From Campylobacter hyointestinalis subsp. lawsonii (GTDB taxonomy: Bacteria; Campylobacterota; Campylobacteria; Campylobacterales; Campylobacteraceae): 64,000 nucleotides of DNA. The notes below the pieces were generated by a model. The model was not told the DNA's origin. It saw only the letters and a list, made by a program, of their open reading frames with translations, and did not search any database. Within the stretch, counting starts at the first letter, position 1. The number at the start of each line of letters is the position of its first letter. Positions 17,252-26,757 of the stretch are shown here, piece after piece. A program made the translations under genes and the position numbers. Location of the stretch: assembly GCF_013372165.1 (NCBI RefSeq), contig NZ_CP053828.1, forward strand, positions 124,001 through 188,000. Direction: 5' to 3'.

Positions 17252-18726
17252 TAGTTCCCTTTTATAATCGTAACGCTATTTTGCACTAATGTCCAAAAGC
17301 TCTCAAACTGCCATACACCAAAACTTATCACTAAAAACGCAAGTAAGATAAGTGGTATGTTTTCCCATAAGCTCATCTCTTTTTTAAATTTAATATCGCC
17401 TTTAACTTCACCAAAACTCGCCATAAAAAAGTGTGAAAAATCGGCTATAAAGATGATGGTTAAAGCCACGGCAAATAATGCTACTGCCATAAATTGACCG
17501 CTTAAAACCGCTGCTTTAAACGTCAAAAACTCACTTACAAAGATAGCAAACCCTGGAACGCCGACAAGTGAGCAGATAGATATGCCAAATAAAGCAGTTG
17601 TGAGTGGCGCTAAACGCACCATATTTCCCATTTTATCCATATTATTTGTGCCATAAATTCTAGCTGTGTTTCCTGTAGTAAGAAATGCTAAAGCTTTCGT
17701 AAAACTATGAGCCGCGCAGTGAAAAACTGCTGCAAAAACGCCTATTTTTCCACCGACTCCAAGCCCAAAAGCGATAACTCCCATATGTGCTACTGAATGG
17801 TAGGCAAACATCCTTTTTATATCGTGTTGTCTGATAAGAAAAAATGCCGATACAAAAAGCGTTAATGTGCCACTTATTAGCATCACTTGCTCACTAAAGT
17901 CACCTATGGTCGCATTTGAAGCGATAGCGTAGTAGCGCAAAAGTCCTAGCATAGCGCATTTTATAACAATTCCGCTAAGCATAGCCGAAGTTGGAGCGGG
18001 ACCTTGTGCGTGAGCGTCAGGAAGCCAAGTGTGAGTAGGCACGAGTCCTGCTTTTGTACCAAAACCGATTAATGCAAATATGAATATAAGCTTTAAAACA
18101 TCGGGATTTAAATTTGTAGCTTGAAGTATTAAATTTGAAAATAGTATCGCGCTTTTTTCATCGTGTATGGTATTTAAACTAGAAGAGTATAAAAGTATAG
18201 TTGCAAACATAGCAAACGCTAAACCGACTGAGCAGATAACTGTGTATTTGTATCCGCTTTCAAGTGAGAGCTTATCGTTTTTTAAGGCTACCATAAATAC
18301 AGTTGCTAGAGTGGTTGCTTCAAGAGCCGCCCACATTATCGCCATATTGTTGCTAATACAGCTTAAAGTCATAGCAAAAGTGGTTATATATGATAAAACA
18401 AAATTTATTTTTATCTGTTTTAAATTTAAATAGTTTGAGTTTAAATTCCATTTAAAATAACTAGTTGAGTATAAATTTACGCAAAATCCACTCAGACTTA
18501 TAAGCACTAAAAACACTGCCCCTAAAGAGTCTAAAAATAGCATATCGTTAAATGCGTAAATAGTTCCTACTCTCAAAACTCTACTGATTGCATAAAGTAA
18601 AGCTAAAGATACTACCGCGCTACAAAGTATATGTAGAGCACTTAAAACTCTTAAATTTAAAGGAGATATAAATAAGATAAGAGAACAAACTAAAGGAAGT
18701 AGTAAGATCAAAAATAAAATATCCAA
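17251..18726 (-). CDS. hyfF: Hydrogenase-4 membrane subunit, NuoM/N-like antiporter
   Basis: Antiporter-like membrane subunit (491 aa, about 14 segments) expected to couple H2 evolution to ion translocation. The conserved lysine and histidine regions are visible in GLVPTHTWLPDAHAQGP and MFAYHSVAHMG, and the Glu of MWAALEATTL. Order between hyfE and hyfG identifies it as HyfF. It is the second of only two antiporter-like subunits here; E. coli Hyf has three (HyfB, D, F). Confidence 0.9.
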   Translation of the reverse strand: MDILFLILLLPLVCSLILFISPLNLRVLSALHILCSAVVSLALLYAISRVLRVGTIYAFNDMLFLDSLGAVFLVLISLSGFCVNLYSTSYFKWNLNSNYLNLKQIKINFVLSYITTFAMTLSCISNNMAIMWAALEATTLATVFMVALKNDKLSLESGYKYTVICSVGLAFAMFATILLYSSSLNTIHDEKSAILFSNLILQATNLNPDVLKLIFIFALIGFGTKAGLVPTHTWLPDAHAQGPAPTSAMLSGIVIKCAMLGLLRYYAIASNATIGDFSEQVMLISGTLTLFVSAFFLIRQHDIKRMFAYHSVAHMGVIAFGLGVGGKIGVFAAVFHCAAHSFTKALAFLTTGNTARIYGTNNMDKMGNMVRLAPLTTALFGISICSLVGVPGFAIFVSEFLTFKAAVLSGQFMAVALFAVALTIIFIADFSHFFMASFGEVKGDIKFKKEMSLWENIPLILLAFLVISFGVWQFESFWTLVQNSVTIIKGN

Positions 18727-18729
18727 GGG

Positions 18730-19365
18730 TTATCCTTTTAAGTTGTCGGCTATGCTTGTATCAAGAGTGCCGTAAATTTTATAGTAACGAAATGCTAAAA
18801 TACTCATTATAATGATAGCAAAAATAGCATCGCTAAGAACTCCAAGCTCGACTAAAACGTGAGAATTATAAGCTGTAAGAGCTAGACTTAGATGAATGCC
18901 ATTTTCAAATAAACAATAAGATAGAATTTGCTTTATAAATGAGTTTCTCAGTATAAAACCAAATACACCTACCATAAAGATAAAGATAGTGCCGATCAAA
19001 GCCGTTTCGCTTTTGATAAGTGAAAACTCCAAAAGCACAGGAGCCATAAGCATAGCAGAGCCTATAGCAAAAGCAGATGCAATGAGTGGCGAAACTAAAA
19101 ATCCACCGACTGGTTCGACTTCATAAACAACTCCGAGTTTTTTTACTAAAAAAAGCAATATAAAAGGGACAAATAAGACTTTTGTAAAAAATGCTATTAT
19201 AGCCCACGAAAATAGCTCTTTTACATCGTATGTAAGAGCTAAAGATACAAAAATACTAACTAAAAATATAGTTTGTAAAATATAGCTAAAAATGCTAAGT
19301 CTAAAGCTTCTAAAGCCAAAAACAAATAGGCTTGAGATCATCATCAAGATGACTAAAATTTCCAT
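18730..19365 (-). CDS. hyfE: Hydrogenase-4 membrane subunit HyfE
   Basis: Hydrophobic protein (211 aa, about seven segments) of the HyfE family, which includes a NuoK-like portion. The segment LVELGVLSDAIFAIIIMSIL contains the conserved acidic residues of that domain. It starts 1 base after hyfC and ends 3 bases before hyfF. Confidence 0.88.
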   Translation of the reverse strand: MEILVILMMISSLFVFGFRSFRLSIFSYILQTIFLVSIFVSLALTYDVKELFSWAIIAFFTKVLFVPFILLFLVKKLGVVYEVEPVGGFLVSPLIASAFAIGSAMLMAPVLLEFSLIKSETALIGTIFIFMVGVFGFILRNSFIKQILSYCLFENGIHLSLALTAYNSHVLVELGVLSDAIFAIIIMSILAFRYYKIYGTLDTSIADNLKG

Positions 19366-19366
19366 A

Positions 19367-20287
19367 TCATACTCCTACTATATAAAGGCTAAGAGATATA
19401 AGAGATATCAAAAGTATGCAAGCAGAGTTAAATTTCAAACTTGTTAGTATCCTAAATCTAGGCCCAAAGTTGTCTATCAAAATAGCTCCTATATAAAAAA
19501 GTCCGACTAAAATCAGATGAGATATAAGTGACAATAAAGGATTTGTAAAGCTAAGCGGGATAAATATAACTATAAAAAAGCTTATCATAGCAAACTGTTT
19601 TAACATAAGAGCCATCTCTACTAAAGCTAGATCTCTTCCGCTATATTCGCCAATAACTCCTTCTTGCACCTCTTGCTCGGCTTCTGCAAGATCAAATGGC
19701 TTTCTTCCTGTTTCAACATACATAGCCCATAAAAATGCTACTAAAGATAGCGCGTAAGATGCGCTTGTGTAGCCAACTTCGCCACTGCTTACTAGCTCTT
19801 TTATTATCGGAAGATTTGTAGTTTTTGCTAGACTTGCTACGACTATCAAGCAAATTATCATTATAGGTTCTATATAAATAGCTATAAAACTTTCTCTACT
19901 AGCTCCTACTCCTGCGTAAGGATTTGCACTATCTAAGCTAGCCACACCAAAGATAAATCTAAAAAATGCGACTAGATAAACCACAACTATGATATCGCTT
20001 ATGGCTCCTGCATTTGCTAATCCGCCGTAAGTTATCGGCATTATCATCACTAGTAGGGCAGTTACGCTAAAAAGCATATACGGACTAAATTTAAAAAACC
20101 AATGCACGCAGTTTGGAGTCGTGCGAGAACGTTTTAAGAGTTTAAATATATCGTAATAAGTCTGCAATAATGGAGAGCTTTTACGGCTTTGGATCTTACC
20201 GCGTAGATTTCTAGCTATACCATCAAATAACGGAGCAACCATCAATGCAACAAAAAGTTGTAAAATCATCAGTAAAGCAACTTCCAT
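19367..20287 (-). CDS. hyfC: Hydrogenase-4 membrane subunit, NuoH-like
   Basis: Membrane anchor subunit (306 aa, eight segments) of the HycD/HyfC/NuoH family, which joins the hydrogenase arm to the membrane arm. Conserved sequences are GKIQSRKSSPLLQTYYDIFK near the N-terminus and the acidic ETGRKPFDLAEAEQE loop with GVIGEYSG. It directly follows hyfB. Confidence 0.93.
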   Translation of the reverse strand: MEVALLMILQLFVALMVAPLFDGIARNLRGKIQSRKSSPLLQTYYDIFKLLKRSRTTPNCVHWFFKFSPYMLFSVTALLVMIMPITYGGLANAGAISDIIVVVYLVAFFRFIFGVASLDSANPYAGVGASRESFIAIYIEPIMIICLIVVASLAKTTNLPIIKELVSSGEVGYTSASYALSLVAFLWAMYVETGRKPFDLAEAEQEVQEGVIGEYSGRDLALVEMALMLKQFAMISFFIVIFIPLSFTNPLLSLISHLILVGLFYIGAILIDNFGPRFRILTSLKFNSACILLISLISLSLYIVGV

Positions 20288-22234
20288 CTAAGCCCCCAAA
20301 AAGTAAAATCCAGCTACAAGCATAGCATAAAGATAAATTAGTATATATACTACGTAAAAGTTGCTCCGTCCGTTTTGAAAAACACCTATTTTATCTGCTA
20401 TAAATGCGTTAAATTTAATAATCGGCTCATAAAGCAGATCCCACCAAAAATCTTTGGTATCGTTCTTATAGACCGCCGGTTCAAAATAGCTATTTTGGCT
20501 AAATTTAGGCTTAAATTTAAATAACTTGCCAAACAATCTTTTAAAATCCCCGACAAATGAATTTGAGTTCATACTCATTTGCGGACTAAATTTAAATCCA
20601 CAAGCCCAAGGCTCGCTCTCTCTGGCTCTGCTCATATTTGCACCAAATAAACCATACAATATAAATGGCAATATAAATAACATACAAAGCAGTAAAGCTA
20701 TAAGTGGAAGTGAGATAGTGTTTATATTTACGCTAAGATCTGTATTTGGTGCTAAGCTAAGCACTACGCTTGTAAGCATTCCTAAGATATTATTTGAGGC
20801 AATACCTAGATAAATGCAGCTTATGGCTAAAATCCCCATTGCAAAATATATAAACAAAGATCTATTTTTAATGTCTATATTTTCGTTTTTACAAACGCCA
20901 CAAAATATCGACCCATAAAGCCTTATAAAAGCATAAACAACCAAAGCACCACTCAAGGCTAATGCTACTATACTAAGGCTAAATATAGCTCTTGTTAGTA
21001 AGCTCTCATCAAGTCCGCCAAATAGCATAGAACGGTATATAAACCATTCGCTAACAAATCCGTTTAATGGCGGAAGAGCCGATATACTTATACAAGCGAT
21101 CAAAATAAAAAATGCACTAAGTGGCATCTTTTTAGCAAGTCCGCCAAGGTTTGTCATATCTTTTTGACCAGTTGCTAGGTAGATATCTCCAGCTCCAAAA
21201 AATAGAAGAGATTTAAAAACAGAGTGGTTTAAAGCGTGAAAAAGTCCGCCTACAAAACCAAGTAATATCAAAGTAGGCTCGTTTATACTCACGCCATAAA
21301 ATCCAACTCCTACGCCAAGTAAGATTATACCGATATTTTCAACTGAACTATATGCTATAAGCTTTTTGTATTGTGTTTGAACTAACGCGTAAGATATGCC
21401 AAGAATTGCACTAATTGCACCAAAAATGATAACGCTTAAAGCAAAACCGGGTAAAATTTGAATCATCAAACTAAATTTAATAAGTCCAAATATAGCTATC
21501 TTTGACATAGCTCCGCTCATCAAAGCAGATATATTTGACTTTGCTAATGGATAGACTAGTGGCGAATGAACGTGCAGAGGAAAAACTCCTGCCTTGCTGC
21601 TAAATCCTATAAATAAAAGTATTAAAATAACAAGAGCCGCTGTTTTAGGAATTTGTAAATTTACCCATTCGCTAAACTCAGAACTATTAGCAAAATATGA
21701 GAGCATCAAAAGAGCGGTGATGATACAAAATGCCCCTATTTGCGATATGCCAAGGTAAATCATAACTTTTTTATTGCTACATGGTTCATCGCTAAATTTA
21801 AGTAAAAACGCAGAGATTATAGTCATAATCTCCCATAAAACCATAAAACCAAAGACATTGTTGCTAGATACGACAAGTAGCATCGTGAGTATAAAAAACG
21901 AAAATATAGCCGCAAAAACGCTTAAATTTGATTCTTTTGCCATATTTTTTATATAGCCAAGCGAATACAAACTAGCCACAAATCCTATAAAAACGATGAT
22001 AAAGCTAAAAAATCCTCCAAGCGGAGTTATCAAAAAACTAGGTTCAAATAAAAAATTTCCGCCAAGTCTAAAGCCGTATTCGCTTTGTAAGTTCGATATA
22101 AAAAATATACTTGCGACGAAGCAAAGTATGCTTAAAAGAGTAAAAATGACGTATGATATCAAATTTGGCGCTTTATATCCTGCTAATCCTAAAATCCCAA
22201 GTAAGAAAAATCCAAGATAGATAAACTCAAGCAT
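20288..22234 (-). CDS. hyfB: Hydrogenase-4 membrane subunit, NuoL-like
   Basis: Large antiporter-like membrane subunit (648 aa) of the HycC/HyfB/NuoL family. Conserved loops GFSSKAGVFPLHVHSPLVY and IAYSSVENIGIILLG and FHALNHSVFKSLLFFGAG are present. A long C-terminal region with a cytosolic stretch precedes a last membrane helix, typical of HyfB. It begins 8 bases inside the 3' end of hyfA. Confidence 0.92.
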   Translation of the reverse strand: MLEFIYLGFFLLGILGLAGYKAPNLISYVIFTLLSILCFVASIFFISNLQSEYGFRLGGNFLFEPSFLITPLGGFFSFIIVFIGFVASLYSLGYIKNMAKESNLSVFAAIFSFFILTMLLVVSSNNVFGFMVLWEIMTIISAFLLKFSDEPCSNKKVMIYLGISQIGAFCIITALLMLSYFANSSEFSEWVNLQIPKTAALVILILLFIGFSSKAGVFPLHVHSPLVYPLAKSNISALMSGAMSKIAIFGLIKFSLMIQILPGFALSVIIFGAISAILGISYALVQTQYKKLIAYSSVENIGIILLGVGVGFYGVSINEPTLILLGFVGGLFHALNHSVFKSLLFFGAGDIYLATGQKDMTNLGGLAKKMPLSAFFILIACISISALPPLNGFVSEWFIYRSMLFGGLDESLLTRAIFSLSIVALALSGALVVYAFIRLYGSIFCGVCKNENIDIKNRSLFIYFAMGILAISCIYLGIASNNILGMLTSVVLSLAPNTDLSVNINTISLPLIALLLCMLFILPFILYGLFGANMSRARESEPWACGFKFSPQMSMNSNSFVGDFKRLFGKLFKFKPKFSQNSYFEPAVYKNDTKDFWWDLLYEPIIKFNAFIADKIGVFQNGRSNFYVVYILIYLYAMLVAGFYFLGA

Positions 22235-22883
22235 CTGCTTCTCCTTGCTGCGCTTCTAGCGTCTCTTTTGGTGGTTTTTCTTTTTGTGCTATTATGATTT
22301 GAGGTGGCGGACAATTTAGAATCTTAGATATGAAATTTGACATATTTTGTCCGTCTTTGAGTTTTTTGCCGTATTTGTGTTCATTTGTGACAGGATCAAG
22401 CATCACTAAAGCGCCCTTTGGACAGACTTCTACGCAAGCACTTCCCCCATCTCTGCCATCGCAGATATCGCATTTTATAGCTACACTCATAAAACCATCT
22501 CCGCATACATCCATTTCGTCTAAATTTGATCCGTTTGATGGAATTTCTAAGCTATCAAGATGAATTGCACCGTATGGACAAGCATTTACACATAAAGCGC
22601 AACCTACGCAAAGTCGCTCATACACTTCAACATATCCATTTTCGTTGCGCAACGCAGCGCTTGGACATACTAACGCACAAGGCGCGTCATCGCACTGACG
22701 ACATTGATTTGGCATAACGCCGTTTGTCATTTTTATAACATCAAGTCTAGGTTTTGCTAATTTTCCGCGTTTGTAAGCCTCTTTACTGCACGCTTTCATA
22801 CAGGCTTTACAACCTATACAAAGCTCAGGATCGCAGATCACGAATTTATGTTTTTTATCCAAATTTGACCCCATTTTTATCAT
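22227..22883 (-). CDS. hyfA: Hydrogenase-4 ferredoxin subunit
   Basis: Soluble polyferredoxin (about 218 aa) of the HycB/HyfA family, normally the contact between a formate dehydrogenase and the hydrogenase. Four cluster motifs are visible: CIGCKACMKACSKEA, CRQCDDAPCALVCP, CVGCALCVNACPYGA and CDICDGRDGGSACVEVCP. Start is uncertain: a GTG at 22907, ATGs at 22883 and 22874 and a TTG further in all lack a strong ribosome binding site; I use 22883. First gene of the operon; no fdhF is adjacent, so its electron donor is open. Confidence 0.9.
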   Translation of the reverse strand: MIKMGSNLDKKHKFVICDPELCIGCKACMKACSKEAYKRGKLAKPRLDVIKMTNGVMPNQCRQCDDAPCALVCPSAALRNENGYVEVYERLCVGCALCVNACPYGAIHLDSLEIPSNGSNLDEMDVCGDGFMSVAIKCDICDGRDGGSACVEVCPKGALVMLDPVTNEHKYGKKLKDGQNMSNFISKILNCPPPQIIIAQKEKPPKETLEAQQGEADA

Positions 22884-22907
22884 TTTTATTCTAAATTTAT
22901 ATAACAC

Positions 22908-23912
22908 AACACGGATATTTTAATGTTAAGTTAAATATTTTTTAATTTTAATTGTATAATTTTAAAACTTAATTTGGAATTTATATTTCTTGCATTTTGA
23001 TGCTAAAATAGTATATAAATTTAGATTATGATAGAATTTTTATTAACTTTTTGTTTTTGTATTTTTTATATTTATGGCAAAATCGGATCTCTTTAGTGTC
23101 GTCTTTATGCATAAAAGCAGTTAAAAATAGCTGGGATAAGATAGACTATTTCGCAGTTTTTTGCTATAGTATTTATAAATTTGATACTTTATTTTGCATA
23201 TCTAAAACTATCTATGCCAATGCTACTTTTAGTAACAATTTAAAATGCATACAAATTAATTTTATACCTATGAATAGTGAGCTTATAAAGCGTAAGCATT
23301 ATAATATCAGCGATGATTATGATTTAGGGCTTGAGCCTGCTTTATATCCCTAGCGTGAGGGATAAATTTAATCAATAGGAAGGATATAGGCTGTGTGCCT
23401 TGGCAAAAAATAGCTATCCTTGGCATTTATAAAAATGTCAAAGGGAAAATTGTATAAAAAACTTGCAAATTTAGATAAATGATTGTGCCGTAAATGTGCC
23501 ATAAGATATCTTATAAAATGCATATTAAACGCTAAATATTTTTTATACATTTTATAAGATATTGTTTTTTAGGATAAAAACACCGTTTAATAATATTTTT
23601 TAATATGGTTTATGTTAATTTGCATTTAATGATTAAAGCATTTAAAAACAATGATTAAAGGTGTGGTAAATTTAAAAACCATTAACTATAAGAGGCAAGC
23701 AAATTTAGAAAATTTTGCGTTTAAAATCAAATTATTTTTGTTTAAATTTCTACGATTTTTAAAAGTTGTTTTATTTTAAGCAAAAAGTTGTTGGATTTTA
23801 AAAAGCGTTTTACAAATTTAAAATAGATAAACTAATATCATTCTAGCCTAATAAACGCGAATTACCAAATATAGATAAGTATGAAATGGCGACCGAGACC
23901 GGCCGACCAGAT
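22908..23912. other. About 1 kb without a recognisable gene, between hyfA and infC
   Basis: Very AT-rich. It should contain the hyf promoter near 22908-23000, though I cannot pick a convincing one. A 100-codon plus-strand frame (23051-23353, ending GLEPALYP) and a 60-codon minus-strand frame (23368-23550) show no family resemblance, and the first ends in a small hairpin TATCCCT/AGGGATA at 23345-23364 like a gene end. It also holds a perfect 15-bp inverted repeat (23506-23562), a 10-bp direct repeat ATGATTAAAG (23629 and 23651), and a GC-rich patch at 23888-23908. Probably a decayed locus. Confidence 0.5.
23506..23562. repeat. Perfect 15-bp inverted repeat in the hyfA-infC gap
   Basis: Arms ATATCTTATAAAATG (23506-23520) and CATTTTATAAGATAT (23548-23562) match base for base around a 27-base centre. 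The left arm overlaps the short palindrome AAGATATCTT. Function unknown: operator, hairpin or trace of an element end. Confidence 0.8.
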
Positions 23913-24431
23913 CTAACCTTTTTTAGGCGTTACTAGCATATTTACGTAGCGACCCTCTAAAATAGGAGCCTTGTCACGTTCTGCAAAACCTTTTACTAAT
24001 TCCCAAATTTTTTCAAGCATTGCTACACCGACTTCTGGGGTAGCCATTTCACGTCCTTTTAGGAAAACTCTAAATTTAACGTGTTTGCCCTCTTCGAGAA
24101 ATTCTTGTGCGTGTTTGATTTTATAGTTTATATCGTTTTGGGCTATTTTTACAGAGAGTTTTATCTCTTTTATTTCGATAACTTTCTGTTTTTTCTTAGC
24201 TTCTTTCTGTTTTTTCTCTTGTTGATAACGGAATTTACCATAGTCCATTATCTTACAAACCGGTGGTTTAGCATCAGGAGCGATAAGGACTAGATCTAGC
24301 CCTAAACGCCTTGCTATTCCTAAAGCCTCATCACGGCTGATCACACCATAAGCAGTGCCATCATCGCCCACACATCTTATCTGCTCTGCACGAATCTCTT
24401 CGTTTAGGTACACGTCTTTTTCTTTGCTCAA
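23913..24431 (-). CDS. infC: Translation initiation factor IF-3
   Basis: IF-3 (172 aa), binds the 30S subunit and checks start codon pairing. The product runs from [20 protein letters not shown] to NMLVTPKKG, with the linker [20 protein letters not shown] and [15 protein letters not shown], the IF-3 signature. It begins at a TTG that overlaps the thrS stop (TTGA); AGGTGAA lies upstream. A non-ATG start is usual for infC because IF-3 regulates its own synthesis through it in E. coli, where the codon is AUU. Confidence 0.96.
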   Translation of the reverse strand: MSKEKDVYLNEEIRAEQIRCVGDDGTAYGVISRDEALGIARRLGLDLVLIAPDAKPPVCKIMDYGKFRYQQEKKQKEAKKKQKVIEIKEIKLSVKIAQNDINYKIKHAQEFLEEGKHVKFRVFLKGREMATPEVGVAMLEKIWELVKGFAERDKAPILEGRYVNMLVTPKKG

Positions 24432-26245
24432 AAATTCACCTCATTTAGTTTAGTTTTGACAAGACTTAGGAATTCATCTAAGCTCAAGTCTTTTTGTTCT
24501 CTAGCACGTCTATCACGAAGTGCTACACCTCTATTTGTGACCTCATTATCTCCAAGTACGATTATCATCGGTACTCTTTGTTTTTCTGCTGTTCTTATTT
24601 TTTTATTTAATGTTTCATTTTTACTTGAAATTTCGCTATCTACGCCTAGCTCCAAAAGCTCTTGATAAATTTCTTTTGCATATTTCAAATGGTCATCTCC
24701 GATAGGGATAATGACGACTTGAGTCGGCGCTATCCAAAATGGAAGCTCACCGGCAGTATGCTCAAGCAAGATTCCTATAAATCTCTCAAAACTACCTAAG
24801 ATAGCTCTATGAAGCATAACTGGTTGCTTTTTCTCGTTATTTTCATCAACGTAGCTAAGATCAAATCTCTTTGGCAAGTTAAAATCGACTTGCACTGTTC
24901 CGCACTGCCATTTACGTTTTAATGCGTCAGTTATCTTGATATCTATTTTTGGTCCGTAAAATGCACCGCCACCCTCGTCTATGCCGTATTTCAGCCCTTT
25001 TTCATCAAGAGCGTCTTTAAGTGCTTTTGTTGCTATTTCCCAAATTTCATCGTCTCCGACCGCTTTTGCTGGTTTTGTTGAAATTTCCATCTCATAAGTA
25101 AAACCAAACGCACTCATCAAGGTATCGACAAAACTTAGAATTTCATACACATTTTCTTTTATCTGGCTTGGCATACAAAATAAATGAGCATCATCTTGAG
25201 TAAATTCACGAACTCTAAAAAGCCCGTGTAAAACGCCACTTTTTTCATGTCTATGAACTACGCCGTATTCAAAAAATTTAAGCGGTAAGTCGCGGTAACT
25301 ACGAATTTCACTTTGATACACTTTGATGTGTCCCACGCAGTTCATCGGCTTTATACCATATTCTTGCTCGTCAATCACGGTAAAATACATATTTTCTTTG
25401 TAATTCGCATAGTGACCACTTATCTTCCAAGCATCGCTTTTTAGTATTTCAGGGCCACGAACAGGCTCATAACCACGAAGTCTATGAGTGCGATAAAGCT
25501 TGTGTTCTAAGCGACTTCTAAGTCTTGCGCCATTTGGTAGCCATATAGGAAGTCCCACGCCTATATCATCATCAAAAGTGAAAAACTTCATCTCAGCACC
25601 AAGCTTTCTGTGATCGCGTTTTTTAGCCTCTTCAATGATACGAATATGCTCTTTTAGACTCTCCTTATCGGCGTAAGCAGTTCCGTAAATTCTAGTTAGC
25701 ATTTCGCGATTCTCATCTCCGCCAAGATATGCTCCCGCTATCCTTGTAAGCTTGAAAAATCTAGTAAAAATCGTATTTGGCACGTGAGGTCCGCGGCAAA
25801 TATCTTCAAAATTTCCTTGAGAGTACAAACTCACGACGCCATCTGGAATTCGTTTTAAGACTTCTTGTTTTAGATCGTCGCCTGAGTATTTTGCTGCTAC
25901 TTCTGATTTTGTAGAATTAAATTTAACTATGTCTATTTTAGCAAGTGCGAGCTCTTTCATCTTTTTTTCGATCTCTTCAAGATCGCTTTCGCCTAGTTTT
26001 TCGCCGTCATTTTTGCTAACTCTCATATCATAATAAAATCCGTCCTCTATCGAAGGACCTACGAAAAACTTTGCATTTGGATACAGCTCTTTTATCGCAG
26101 CTGCCATCAAGTGAGCACAGGAGTGCCTTATAACATCTAACGCTTCTTTTGAATTATCAAATAATATCTCTTCGCCACCGCTTCCATCGTAGCTTTGGGT
26201 ATCAACTATTTCTCCATTTACTTTGTATGCAATTACATCGCTCAT
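24428..26245 (-). CDS. thrS: Threonyl-tRNA synthetase
   Basis: Class II aminoacyl-tRNA synthetase for threonine (605 aa), cytosolic. Visible parts: a short TGS-like start, the editing domain with [11 protein letters not shown] and the CRGPH zinc-type site, class II motif 2 in [25 protein letters not shown], motif 3 in [19 protein letters not shown], and the C-terminal anticodon domain. I chose the ATG at 26245 because AGAGGA lies 5 bases before it and C. jejuni ThrS begins at the same place; a longer frame to 26353 has an unlike N-terminus. It is coupled to infC. Confidence 0.96.
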   Translation of the reverse strand: MSDVIAYKVNGEIVDTQSYDGSGGEEILFDNSKEALDVIRHSCAHLMAAAIKELYPNAKFFVGPSIEDGFYYDMRVSKNDGEKLGESDLEEIEKKMKELALAKIDIVKFNSTKSEVAAKYSGDDLKQEVLKRIPDGVVSLYSQGNFEDICRGPHVPNTIFTRFFKLTRIAGAYLGGDENREMLTRIYGTAYADKESLKEHIRIIEEAKKRDHRKLGAEMKFFTFDDDIGVGLPIWLPNGARLRSRLEHKLYRTHRLRGYEPVRGPEILKSDAWKISGHYANYKENMYFTVIDEQEYGIKPMNCVGHIKVYQSEIRSYRDLPLKFFEYGVVHRHEKSGVLHGLFRVREFTQDDAHLFCMPSQIKENVYEILSFVDTLMSAFGFTYEMEISTKPAKAVGDDEIWEIATKALKDALDEKGLKYGIDEGGGAFYGPKIDIKITDALKRKWQCGTVQVDFNLPKRFDLSYVDENNEKKQPVMLHRAILGSFERFIGILLEHTAGELPFWIAPTQVVIIPIGDDHLKYAKEIYQELLELGVDSEISSKNETLNKKIRTAEKQRVPMIIVLGDNEVTNRGVALRDRRAREQKDLSLDEFLSLVKTKLNEVNF

Positions 26246-26354
26246 CATCTTCCTCTTTTCTACCGATTGTTCTTTCATACGACGAAAGAACAAAATACTT
26301 GATTTTACCTTATTGTATTTTAACTTAAACTTAATCGATAACGTAAAAACCATA

Positions 26355-26541
26355 AAAAATCTGTGCGAAGCACAGCAACTTTTGACTTCGCAGACTAAAT
26401 TTTCGCAATAGGCGTTTTATCTTGCAGATGAAACGATGGCGAAAATTTGGAATGTGACCCATTCTCCCTTGACCCACCTAAAGTTAAGCATCCGACTTCG
26501 CGGATTAAATTTAGGTTTGATTTTGCTAGAGCCAAAGCCCC
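26355..26541. repeat. Partial repeat modules upstream of flaA
   Basis: Pieces of modules found again downstream of flaA. CTGTGCGAAGCACAG with CAACTT begins at about 26360; TTTGACTTCGCAGAC follows at about 26380; AAAGTTAAGCATCCGACTT with CGCGGATTAAATTTAGGTTT lies at about 26480-26520 and recurs in varied form at 28932-28976. CTGTGC/GCACAG and ATCCG/CGGAT are short hairpins. No open frame crosses the area. Confidence 0.7.
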
Positions 26542-26656
26542 ATAAACCTGTGCGAAGCACAGCAACTTATAAGCTTTTTCAAGGGGTTAGGGGTTGTTAA
26601 GGGGGAAGGGGTAGCGACTGCTAAAAAAGCGTTCCCCTTCCCACTTAAGTAAATTT
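26542..26656 (+). repeat. 115-bp hairpin repeat, copy A (upstream of flaA)
   Basis: Runs from ATAAACCTGTGCGAAGCACA to CTTAAGTAAATTT. It nearly equals copies B (28542-28648) and C (29018-29132) in the same orientation, with only a few substitutions. Internally CTGTGC/GCACAG forms a small hairpin, and TTAAGGGGGAAGGGG pairs with CCCCTTCCCACTTAA (one mismatch) around a 22-base loop. Much richer in G and C than its surroundings. Ends 14 bases before the sigma-28 promoter. Confidence 0.93.
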
Positions 26657-26670
26657 GTTATTAAATTTAC

Positions 26671-26697
26671 TAAACATTTTTAAGTTTTTTCCGATAT
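26671..26697 (+). promoter_or_regulatory. Sigma-28 (FliA) promoter of flaA
   Basis: TAAACATT, 11 bases, then TCCGATAT: close to the sigma-28 consensus TAAAGTTT-N11-GCCGATAA. It lies 60 bases before the flagellin start codon. The sigma factor gene fliA is at 31200-31904. Confidence 0.9.
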
Positions 26698-26757
26698 AAT
26701 TATCAAGGTTTTAGCAAGGACGCTAAAGCAAAATTCAAATCAATAAAAGGATTTAAA

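Noticed and set aside
22975-22995. Possible sigma-54 promoter for hyf (TTGGAA...TTGC)
   Set aside because: Wrong spacing between GG and GC, and it lies on the strand opposite the hyf genes.
23051-23353. 100-codon plus-strand frame ending GLEPALYP
   Set aside because: A weak thought of an IS256-type transposase remnant (WDKIDYFAVF) did not hold: the expected YTTN-IE motif is absent. It is Phe/Tyr/Ile-rich as chance AT-rich frames are. Kept only as part of the gap description.
23368-23550. 60-codon minus-strand frame
   Set aside because: No family match, no ribosome binding site, and it overlaps an arm of the 15-bp inverted repeat.
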